The position numbers and the translations under genes were made by a program. This document shows, piece by piece, positions 8,901 through 16,600 of a stretch of DNA of 27,890 nucleotides. Origin of the DNA: Candidatus Blautia intestinipullorum (GTDB lineage Bacteria; Bacillota; Clostridia; Lachnospirales; Lachnospiraceae); assembly GCA_019120475.1 (NCBI GenBank), contig DWVA01000327.1:1-27890 (forward strand). Reading direction: 5' to 3'. The first letter of the stretch is position 1; the number at the start of each line of letters is the position of its first letter. The notes under the pieces were generated by a model. The model was not told the origin of the DNA, did no database searches, and saw only the letters and a list, made by a program, of their open reading frames with translations.

Positions 8901-11900
8901 TCTGTTATCCGGAGCCGGATTTACAGTTTATCTGAAATCTTCCCTTACAAAGAAAGCAGATGGAAGCTATGATTTTGATTCTGCCAAACCAGTAGTGAGT
9001 GGAGAAAATGGAGCAACTGAGATTTTCACAGATGAAAAAGGGTATGCCTGCAGTATTCCATTACCATTTGGAAGCTATATCGTGCGTGAAACTACAACAC
9101 CGCACAACTACAAGCCAGTCGATGATTTTGAAGTGAATATCACAGAACATCATCCAAACGAGCCACAGATCTGGCGAGTGCTTCTGGATGAAGAGTTTAA
9201 GGCAAAACTGAAAATCGTGAAAAAAGACGATGAAACAAAGAAATCTGTATTGATTGCCGGAACAGAATTTAAGGTATATGACCTGGATAACAAAAAGTAT
9301 GTGGAACAGGTAACAACTTACCCAGTGACAACTACTCACAAGTCCTATTTTACGGATAGCCAGGGATATCTGATCATGCCGAAGAATCTGAAGATCGGAC
9401 ATTACCGGATTGAGGAAGTCAATGCACCGGAAGGGTACACAATCAATAAGAATTATGTAGAGATTGCGGTGGATGCAAACACAGCATACCAGATGGATTC
9501 TGAGAGCGGAGATGCCATTATTACGGTAGATTACGAGAACCATCCGGTAAAAGGAAAGCTGACGATCTATAAAAAAGGTGAGATGCTGACCGGATTTAAA
9601 AAGGATTTTGTTTATAAAGAAAGATACCTGAAGGGTGCATCATTTCATGTCTATGCAGCTGAAAATATCTATACACCGGATTATCAGAAAGATGAAAACG
9701 GAAACAGACAGATGCTCTATGCAAAAGATGCACTGGTAACAACGGTAACGACCGGGGAAGACGGAAAAGCAGTTGCTGATAACCTGCCGCTTGGTTCTTA
9801 CTATGTGGTAGAAAAGATTGCACCGGAAGGATTTGTCCTGAACCATGACAGATCAGATGTTGCATTTGTCTATGCAGATCAGGATACACCTGTGATCGAA
9901 CAGGAAGTGACTGTTGGTGATGACCGACAGAAAGTTGCAATCCAGGTAGAAAAACAGGATGCAGAGAATGGTACAACCGTAGCTGGAGCTGTCTTTGGTA
10001 TCTATAACAAAGAAGATATCAAGGCAGATGGAAAGGTGATCGTAAAAGCAGAGACACTCTTACAGGAAATGACTTCTGATAATGATGGTCTTGCAGCATG
10101 TACGCTGGATCTGCCACTTGGACAGTATTATGTAAAAGAGTTAAAAGCACCGGCGGGATTTGTATCCTCTGATGAAGTTCTGAATCTGGATGCTTCTTAC
10201 CAGGGACAGGATGTGAAGACAGTAAAACTGAAAACAGTGAAAAAGAACCAGCCGACAACAGTAGAAATCACGAAATCTGATGTAACAACAGGTGTGGAAC
10301 TGGATGGGGCAAAACTCACCGTTCTTGATAAAGAAGGAAATGTTGCGGATCAGTGGACGTCTGTAAAAGATCAGCCACATGTGATCAAACGACTGACAGT
10401 TGGAGAGGAATACACCCTTCGTGAGGAAATAGCACCTTATGGATATCTGAAAGCAACGGATGTGAAGTTCATATTGGAAGATACCGCAGAGATTCAGAAA
10501 GTAGAGATGAAAGATGAAGTTCCGACAGGACTTCTGATCATCAACAAAAATGGAGAGTTTTTGGATAAAGTGACACTTCTGGACAATGTAAAAGGTACTG
10601 TGGAGCATCTCTTTGAATATGTAACCGGAAGTCTTACAGATGTAACTTTCGATGTTTTTGCTGCGGAAGATATCAAAGCGGCAGATGGTGTCAGCGAAGA
10701 TTATTTCAAAGCAGATGAAAAAGTGGGAACCATTACCACGGATTCCAATGGTATTGCACAGATGGGAAATCTACCGGCTGGCAAGTACTATGTGAAGGAA
10801 GTAAAAACTGCCCATGGTTATGTGCTGGATAAAGAGCCGAGATATGTTGACCTTTCCTACCGTGATCAGGACACACCAGTCATCACTTATGATGAAAAAT
10901 GGCAGAATGCCCGTCAGAAAGTAAAGGTTACGGTTCTGAAGAAAGAAAAAGATACAGACCGTGTCCTTGCAGGTGGTGTCTTCGGTCTTTATACCAGTGA
11001 AGATATCAAAAATGCAAAGGGCGAGGTACTTCTTGAGAAAGACAGTCTGATCGAGCAGCGGGTAACGGATGAAAAAGGACAGATTACTTTTACGGCAGAT
11101 CTTCCGATAGACGGAAAATATTATGTGAAAGAGATCTTTGCACCGGATGGATTTGTTACAACAGAAGAAGTACAGGAATTTACCTTTGAATATGCCGGAG
11201 AAGACCAGACAGAAGTAAGCTACGACTTTACTTTTGAAAATCAGCCAACCACAGTGGAGCTGACCAAAACAGACCTGACAACAGGCAAAGAACTTCCAGG
11301 TGCACACCTGAAAGTGACGGATTCAGATGGCAATACAGTGGATGAATGGACTTCTACGGAAGAATCCCATGTGATCAAAGAACTGGTTGTTGGTAAGGAA
11401 TACACCATGACAGAGACAAAACCGGCAGATGGATATGTCACTGCAGAAAGTATTACCTTTACAGTAGAGAATACACCAGAAATTCAGAAGCATGAGATGA
11501 AAGATGATGTGACAAAAGTGCAGATCAGTAAGACTGATATCACAGGAGAAACTGAGATTCCGGGTGCAAAACTGACGATTCTCGATAAGGATGATCAGGT
11601 AGTAGAGAGCTGGACTTCCACAGAGGAAGCACACTATATCGAAAAACTGCCAATCGGTAAATATACCTTACGTGAAGAGCAGGCACCGAAAGGATATCTT
11701 CTGACAGCCGATGTGACATTTGAGGTGAAAGATACCGGAGAAATCCAGAAAGTGGCTATGAAAGATGATACTGCAAAGGGAAAAGTAATTCTCAATAAGA
11801 CAGATAAATCGTCAGGAGAACCGCTGAAAGGGGTAGAATTTGAACTCCGTGACAGCAAAGGAAAAGTTCTGGAAATCTTAAAGACAGATGCTGCCGGTCA

Positions 11901-12273
11901 TGCAGAAAGTAAGCTGTATGAGATTGCCACATTTAAGAACGGCAAATATGATACCGAGATGAAGTATTATCTGGTGGAAACAAAGACACTGGACGGATAC
12001 ACACTGGATCAGACGAAGCATGAAGTGACATTTGCTTATGCAGATGACAGTACACCGGTCGTGGAAGTCACTTTCAATTTGACAAATGAGAAACCGGAAG
12101 TTCCAGAAACACCGAACACACCGGATACACCACAGTCCCATGAAGAGACAAAGGTATCAAATGCACCAAAAACAGGTGACAGCACGAATATCTGGCTGCC
12201 GATTCTGCTTCTGGTAATCTCCACAGGAGGTATGGCAGGACTTTATATCTGCAGAAAAAGGAAAAGCAAATAA
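5980..12273 (+). CDS. Giant sortase-anchored SpaA/Cna-B adhesin with thioester-type head
   Basis: A 2097-residue cell-surface protein. ATG 5980 is preferred over an in-frame TTG at 5947 because GAAAGAGAGGA lies 7 bases before it and a clean signal peptide starts there (MKKKGNFRK, hydrophobic core, AYAAE near 31-35). An acidic Glu/Thr-rich region (about 120-235) precedes a thioester-type domain (about 255-500, AYCVQP with Cys279). About 14 Cna-B/SpaA beta-sandwich domains then run from about 506 to 2037, most with an early Lys (VKKDD, EKQD, TKSD) and the YYVKE..AP.GY strand expected for internal Lys isopeptide bonds. A Pro/Thr-rich stretch leads to NAPKTG (2061-2066), a membrane helix and the tail RKRKSK, so it should be wall-anchored by sortase. 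ICEs of this type often carry such adhesins; a role in holding donor and recipient or host surface is inferred. No frameshift is seen. Confidence 0.93.
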   Translation: MKKKGNFRKVVSGLLAGMTMLSTVLSPMTAYAAEIQPEKKPPLYEEVKDLLDEDEVVTAKDYEIETGSVFDVKSDYTGLEIKDDNKVKVIFEEAKNDKNEDFTTDHADTYKAVYYVEPVNQEHPKYQISRKLIVREKETEVQTETAGSEAVTESETAGSEQQTEEAEDSESDSEITDIDADEFDDLVEQAQNQDTYDEESGLELHDVLEQAGDEGVDLESMEEGEIATFEAVSAYSARSTQQVTIEKGPLYRYADYNLGTYLTEPYYISYGSVRATAYCVQPAKPGPGSGNYTITKIGDNQALAKVCYYGTDAAGSESFFANKHTDFSEGKRFIIIHMAASYANGSSDAFYGTNATGEILAKELYNYCVNKPEIPDVAMSFSKPNVKAYVDGNVQRTENIKFNASSQQKITMDLPKGVKLHNVSTGNVSAAGASVTIGGGTTFYLSAPLTQTKDVSATFSAKMKGSITKDYSAYKLTTNASVQDLAFVFGEGVADEKYVSLKVSWIEQATIEIVKKDDTADVNLAGAVFGVYSDEVCTKLITQMPATDKNGKSSVTIIKTQDTVYLKEITAPQGYVVNATATNVKLVASKTFSVTVENKEQLAELTIYKEGQVLSGADVSENGTVFQYENRRQKNAVYNVYAGADIVTAYGTKVYSKGDLVKENLTTGENGSVTLNNLHLGSYVVKEAKAPDNFYNGSEEKPVTLTYAGQNKEVVFADVTFNNERQKADVSVVKQDKDTKKPLNGGIFALYAFDDIRNADGTVVVKKGTLIEKATTGADGTAKFTADLPIGYSYSVKEDQAPEGYVRNTEDVYTFKFSYTNDKEATVSFAHTFSNDRVTAKINLCKVDKETGKAVPQGDATLKGAVYGLYAREDIVHPDGATGTIYKAGEQVASLTTDDKGQSSVKGLYLGKYYVKEITPPTGYLADTEEHDLVCSYEGDMTAEVKRECTSSEQVIKQPFQIIKAANNGKTDADLLSGAGFTVYLKSSLTKKADGSYDFDSAKPVVSGENGATEIFTDEKGYACSIPLPFGSYIVRETTTPHNYKPVDDFEVNITEHHPNEPQIWRVLLDEEFKAKLKIVKKDDETKKSVLIAGTEFKVYDLDNKKYVEQVTTYPVTTTHKSYFTDSQGYLIMPKNLKIGHYRIEEVNAPEGYTINKNYVEIAVDANTAYQMDSESGDAIITVDYENHPVKGKLTIYKKGEMLTGFKKDFVYKERYLKGASFHVYAAENIYTPDYQKDENGNRQMLYAKDALVTTVTTGEDGKAVADNLPLGSYYVVEKIAPEGFVLNHDRSDVAFVYADQDTPVIEQEVTVGDDRQKVAIQVEKQDAENGTTVAGAVFGIYNKEDIKADGKVIVKAETLLQEMTSDNDGLAACTLDLPLGQYYVKELKAPAGFVSSDEVLNLDASYQGQDVKTVKLKTVKKNQPTTVEITKSDVTTGVELDGAKLTVLDKEGNVADQWTSVKDQPHVIKRLTVGEEYTLREEIAPYGYLKATDVKFILEDTAEIQKVEMKDEVPTGLLIINKNGEFLDKVTLLDNVKGTVEHLFEYVTGSLTDVTFDVFAAEDIKAADGVSEDYFKADEKVGTITTDSNGIAQMGNLPAGKYYVKEVKTAHGYVLDKEPRYVDLSYRDQDTPVITYDEKWQNARQKVKVTVLKKEKDTDRVLAGGVFGLYTSEDIKNAKGEVLLEKDSLIEQRVTDEKGQITFTADLPIDGKYYVKEIFAPDGFVTTEEVQEFTFEYAGEDQTEVSYDFTFENQPTTVELTKTDLTTGKELPGAHLKVTDSDGNTVDEWTSTEESHVIKELVVGKEYTMTETKPADGYVTAESITFTVENTPEIQKHEMKDDVTKVQISKTDITGETEIPGAKLTILDKDDQVVESWTSTEEAHYIEKLPIGKYTLREEQAPKGYLLTADVTFEVKDTGEIQKVAMKDDTAKGKVILNKTDKSSGEPLKGVEFELRDSKGKVLEILKTDAAGHAESKLYEIATFKNGKYDTEMKYYLVETKTLDGYTLDQTKHEVTFAYADDSTPVVEVTFNLTNEKPEVPETPNTPDTPQSHEETKVSNAPKTGDSTNIWLPILLLVISTGGMAGLYICRKRKSK
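7497..12090 (+). repeat. Array of about 14 Cna-B/SpaA domains
   Basis: Counted by eye in the protein. Each unit opens with a short strand carrying Lys (for example TIEIVKKDD, LTIYKEG, VEITKSD) and closes with YxVKE.xAPxGY-like strands. Long units of about 105-130 residues alternate with short ones of about 90 (units 9, 12 and 13). Units starting near 9550, 10525 and 7790 share the LTIYKxGE opening. Domain borders are approximate to about 5 residues. Confidence 0.85.
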
Positions 12274-12293
12274 GGAAACCAACGGTTATGATT

Positions 12294-12321
12294 GGGAGCT
12301 TCTATGTGAGGCTCCCTTTTT
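12294..12321 (+). terminator. Intrinsic terminator after the adhesin gene
   Basis: A perfect 6-bp GC-rich stem (GGGAGC 12294-12299, GCTCCC 12311-12316) with an 11-base loop is directly followed by five T residues. It starts 21 bases after the adhesin stop. Confidence 0.85.
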
Positions 12322-12355
12322 CATACAAAAAAATCACAGAAAGGAACAGAAAACT

Positions 12356-12496
12356 ATGATGAAAACAATGGAAAAAAGACAGGAAGCACGAAAAAACCAG
12401 GAGAAAACTTTAAAGAGAATGATGGCTTATCAGAAAAAAGCCGAGCAGATGGTCAGCAGAAAAAGAATGAACCATCACATGATCAGAAAGGGGTAA
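12356..12496 (+). CDS. 46-residue basic peptide, unknown
   Basis: An open frame of 46 codons starting ATGATGAAAACAATGG, preceded by AAAGGAACAG about 7 bases upstream and ending six bases before the next gene. The product is very rich in Lys, Arg, Gln and Met (MMKTMEKRQEARKNQEK at the start, RKRMNHHMIRKG at the end), predicted as one basic helix without a membrane segment. I do not recognise a family. Ribosome site, spacing and the AAAGGGG at its 3' end, which serves as ribosome site for the next gene, support translation and coupling. A nucleic-acid-binding accessory peptide is possible but unproven. Confidence 0.55.
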   Translation: MMKTMEKRQEARKNQEKTLKRMMAYQKKAEQMVSRKRMNHHMIRKG

Positions 12497-12502
12497 AAGC
12501 GT

Positions 12503-13591
12503 ATGATGAACAGAAAAGAATTTTATGAATATGTCAAAGACAATGTAAAGGAGTATCTGCCAGAGTCTTATAAGGACGCAGAAATTAAACTTCAGGAAGT
12601 AGAAAAAAACAATGGTTTGAAGCTGACAGGTATTACGATTCCAAATGGAAATCAGAGAATCGTACCGACAGTCTATCTGGATTCCCTCTACCAGGAATAT
12701 ATCAATGGGAAAGATGTAGACTCTTGTGTAGGGGATGTGGCAGATATGCGTATTGAAGCACAGGGAAAAGCAGAATTTTTTGATATGGGAGTTCCGGATA
12801 TTCTGGATTATGAAAAGATGAAAAATAAGTTACAGGTAAGAATTTGTGACAAGGAATGGAATACCGATCGTCTGGCAGATAAGGTAGTCACAGAACACGG
12901 AGATTTTGCGGCTTATTATGCAGTAAACCTGGAGGAAAATGGAGAGGGAATCAGCAGTATTCCGGTAACAGTTTCTCTGATGAACGAATGGGGAGTATCT
13001 GTTGAACAGATTCAGGCAGATGCGATGATGGCAGATAAGAACAGAGGAGTGCAACTGGTGGATATGACACAGATTATCGAATCCATGATTTTTGGAGGAA
13101 CACCGAAGAATCTTTTGAATGAAAAACTGGATATGGAAACCGTGGAGAATCCAATGTTCTGCCTTACCAATGAATCAAAGATGAATGGAGCTTCCCTATT
13201 ACTGCAGGAAGATATTCGAAAACAGATTGGGGAATGCCTGGGAAGCGATTTCTTTGTTATTCCATCTTCCGTTCATGAAGTGCTGATTCTTCCTGATAAT
13301 GGTATTTTTCAGGTTCCAGAATTAAATGCGATGGTACAGGAAGTCAATGAGACACAGGTGGAAAGACAGGAACAGCTTTCTGACAAGGTTCAGTTCTGTG
13401 ATAAAAAGACCGCAGTAATGGAAAATGCTGAGCGCAGGGAAGCTCGTTTGGAGAAAGAAAAGGCAGCCGAGAAAGCGGAAGTAAAAGGTGGAATCCATGG
13501 AAGAATGGAGAAAGCTAAGGCAGAAATCAAGGCAAAAGAGGCAGACAAAGTGCCGAAGAATAAGTCAAAAGATCTTGCCGCAGCATTATAA
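12503..13591 (+). CDS. DUF5688-family ICE protein with C-terminal tag
   Basis: A 362-residue soluble protein with ATG 12503 (or the adjacent codon at 12506) after AAAGGGG. The N-terminal part (NRKEFYEYVKDNVKEYLP...ITIPNGNQRIVPTVYL) resembles DUF5688, common in Clostridia ICEs and with no assigned activity. The body (about 90-280) has alternating strands and helices and no catalytic motif I can name. Residues 290-362 are a Lys/Glu/Ala-rich helical tail containing GIHGRMEKAKAEIKAKE (330-346), which matches the C-terminal tags of the helicase and YodL proteins downstream. It lies between two hairpin terminators with the 46-residue peptide. Family assignment is from memory of the N-terminal motif, so it is moderately sure. 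Confidence 0.75.
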   Translation: MMNRKEFYEYVKDNVKEYLPESYKDAEIKLQEVEKNNGLKLTGITIPNGNQRIVPTVYLDSLYQEYINGKDVDSCVGDVADMRIEAQGKAEFFDMGVPDILDYEKMKNKLQVRICDKEWNTDRLADKVVTEHGDFAAYYAVNLEENGEGISSIPVTVSLMNEWGVSVEQIQADAMMADKNRGVQLVDMTQIIESMIFGGTPKNLLNEKLDMETVENPMFCLTNESKMNGASLLLQEDIRKQIGECLGSDFFVIPSSVHEVLILPDNGIFQVPELNAMVQEVNETQVERQEQLSDKVQFCDKKTAVMENAERREARLEKEKAAEKAEVKGGIHGRMEKAKAEIKAKEADKVPKNKSKDLAAAL

Positions 13592-13614
13592 AGAGAAACA
13601 AAGATGATTTTAAG

Positions 13615-13640
13615 GGGACTGTGTTAAGCAGTCCCTGATT
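13615..13640 (+). terminator. Hairpin between DUF5688 gene and helicase gene
   Basis: A perfect 7-bp stem (GGGACTG 13615-13621, CAGTCCC 13629-13635) with a 7-base loop, followed by TGATTTTATG. The T tract is interrupted, so it may act as a leaky terminator or attenuator ahead of the helicase ribosome site (AAAAGGAG, 13646-13653). Confidence 0.6.
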
Positions 13641-13659
13641 TTATGAAAAGGAGTAGCGC

Positions 13660-16600
13660 ATGGCAAATAAATTATATGCAATGGAACAGCTGACGGAAGA
13701 GGTGGCAAAAGATGTAGCTGCCAGTCCGCAGGAATGGATACGGTTCCTAAACACTGCATCCAGACTGTACAAATATACTTTTCCAGAACAGCTTTTAATT
13801 TATGCACAGCGACCGGAAGCAACTGCCGTAGCATCCATGGAAATCTGGAATCAGAAGATGTACCGCTGGATCAAAAAGGGATCCAAGGGGATTGCCTTGA
13901 TTGACAATACTTCCGGACCGAAAACAAAACTTCGGTATGTATTTGATGTGCAGGACACTTATAAAGTGCGTAATCTTGGAAAGGATCCTCAGTTATGGAA
14001 TCTTTCAGTGGAAGGAGAACAGCTGGTTGCAGATTATCTGCAGGAGCAATTATCACTGGAAGATACAGAAGGAGGACTTGCTGAAAGTCTGCATCAGGCT
14101 GCGAAGGAGAGTATGCAGGAATGGCTTCCAGATGCATTGGAAGAACTGAGACTGGACGTAACAGGGACATTTTTGGAAGAACTGGACGAACAGAATCAGG
14201 AAGTCGAATTTCGAGAACTGATGAAAAATAGTGTCTGGTATGTATTACTAAACCGGTGTGGGTTAGATGTACAGGAATATCTGGATGCAGAGGATTTTCG
14301 GCATATTACGGACTTCAATCAGCTGAAAATATTAGGACATCTGGGAAGTGCAGTCAACGAAATCAGCAGACCAGTCCTGATGCAGATTGGACGGTATGTG
14401 TTGAATGATCTGGAAAATGACCTGAAAACGGTTGCAAAAGAAAAAGAAGTAGTCTATAATGAATTTAACACGTTAATTCGTGAAAGCAAGGCAAATAACA
14501 CAGAAAATAGAGAAGAAAATAAGGAGGAAACGGACTATGAGAGAGATCAGTTACAGCCAGAACGGAGAGTATCAGATTCCAGATATCAGCCTGGAAGAGA
14601 CGAGAGGAACCATCGGGAAGTATGGAATGATGAGGAAAGAGTATCTGAGAAACCACAAGGTAGCCAGGTTCAACATTCTGACACTGCAGAACCGTCTGGA
14701 CAGTCATCTGATGGAGATCGACAGCCAGGCAAGGCAGAGAGTAGACAACCTGATGAACGAACTTCTGGAGAAAGATCCGGCACCGGACAAGATGGCAGAC
14801 ACAATGGCATGGACCAGACACATGAACCAGATCAAAGCACAGGCAGAGGAAATGGTAATTCAGGAGATTATTTACAATTAAGCCTGTTCCCAACAGAAGA
14901 GGAACAGTTAGGAGAAATAAGGAAAGCGGCAGCTGCATTAGAACAGCCAGCCGCTTTTCTTATTTCTGATGAAGTGGTAGACGATATTCTCAGAACAGGA
15001 AGCGGACAGAAAAATACACTGTTTCACATTACTGCAAGATTGATTGAGGGTCTGGATAATGAAGAAATGCAAAGCTTCCTGAAAGATGAATATGGCACCG
15101 GAGGAAAAGGATTTACCATAGATAATCAGAAAATCAGTATCTGGTACGACAACGATGGTATCCGTATCCGGAGAGGTGACTCTGCAAGAAGAAACTTTGA
15201 CCGTATCGTTACGTGGGAAGAAGCTGCTGACAGGATCCGGGATATGTATGAGGCGGGAAATTACGTTGATAATCTTATCTCCAATAATGCTATCGAGCAG
15301 GAACAGAAAGAAATGACAGATATTCTGGCACTCCATTTCCGTGATACGAGCAGAAACAGAGAAGAACGGTTGTCCTATTCTGACTGGCAGGACGTAGTGG
15401 GGGCAGCTTGGGCAGATCCGGAAGAAGCAGCTGCGACTGCCTATCGTTTTGAATGGCTTCAGGAAGATATGGAAAAGAATCCAGAAGATTACCATCGTTG
15501 GGAAATCCAGCATAATCCGGAATATTTCCAGCGTTATAAAGATCTCCAGAGGGAGCGTTCCTGGGTGGATCAGCAATTCAAGGTAGAGCGACCGGCACTA
15601 TCCTTTATCACACAGGATGAAATTGATGCAGTATTAAGAAGAGGCGGCATTACTGCCGGAGGACGTAACCGGATTTACGAATATTTCATGGAGCACCATG
15701 ATATGAAAGATGCAGCTGAGTTCCTGAAAAATGAATATGGAACAGGTGGTTCTTCACCCGGAATACCAGGAGCAGGTGCTTCTGACGCATCCCACGATGC
15801 AAAAGGATTAAAGCTTGAAAAAGGGAAGATTGGCAGCCCAGAGGTAGAGGTTTTATTAAAGTGGAATAAGGTTGCGGAACGTGTTCGCCAGTTAATCCGC
15901 ACAGATGATTATTTGTCACCGGAAGAAATGGAAAAGTACGAAGAGCGACAGGAAGCACAAAGACTGGCAGACTTGGAAGAAGCACAGCAGATGTTAGGAG
16001 AACAGCTGGATCAGGATACTTTGACAGCGGAAGATATAACGGATCTGCGATTAGTTGATTCAGAATATATGTCCGGTACCAGAACAACAATCCATGATTT
16101 TGATTGCAAAGTTAAAGGAGAAGCGAATCGACTTCAATACACATTAGAATATCATGATGATGGAGAAGGTTTCACGATTCATACGGAAAAAGATGATATT
16201 TGGAATCGAATGTCAACACAAGAATTGGAACGTCTGGATGTAAAACTCGGACAAGAAGTACTTTATTATCATTATCACAACAAAACTGTAAATGCGGATA
16301 CCTTAGATGCGTTACGGGAAATCAGGGAAGAAATTATGGAGGAAGAGTCCTCGTATTTTACTGCGATTTCTCAACGTGTGTGGACAGATTATGATAAAAA
16401 AGAAAAAGAATTATCGGGAGAAGCTGAGGTATCGGAAGAAAAAGAATCTTTGGAAGAGACTAACGTGACAGCAGAACAGATTCCAGCGACGAACTTCCAC
16501 ATCACAGATGATGAGCTTGGACAGGGTACAGCAAAAGAAAAGTTCCGTGCCAATATCATGGCAATCCAGTTGTTAAAGAAATGTGAGGATGAGAACCGCA

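Noticed and set aside
7497..12090. Repeated DNA as a CRISPR or satellite array
   Set aside because: Repeats are protein domains of 90-130 residues with diverged DNA, not short identical repeats with spacers.
14465..14938. 157-codon minus-strand frame opposite tnpV
   Set aside because: Leu/Cys/His-rich product with no motif; explained by the two plus-strand frames already coding there.
14938..15576. 212-codon minus-strand frame in the helicase gene
   Set aside because: No ribosome site or recognisable domain; antisense of the duplicated module.
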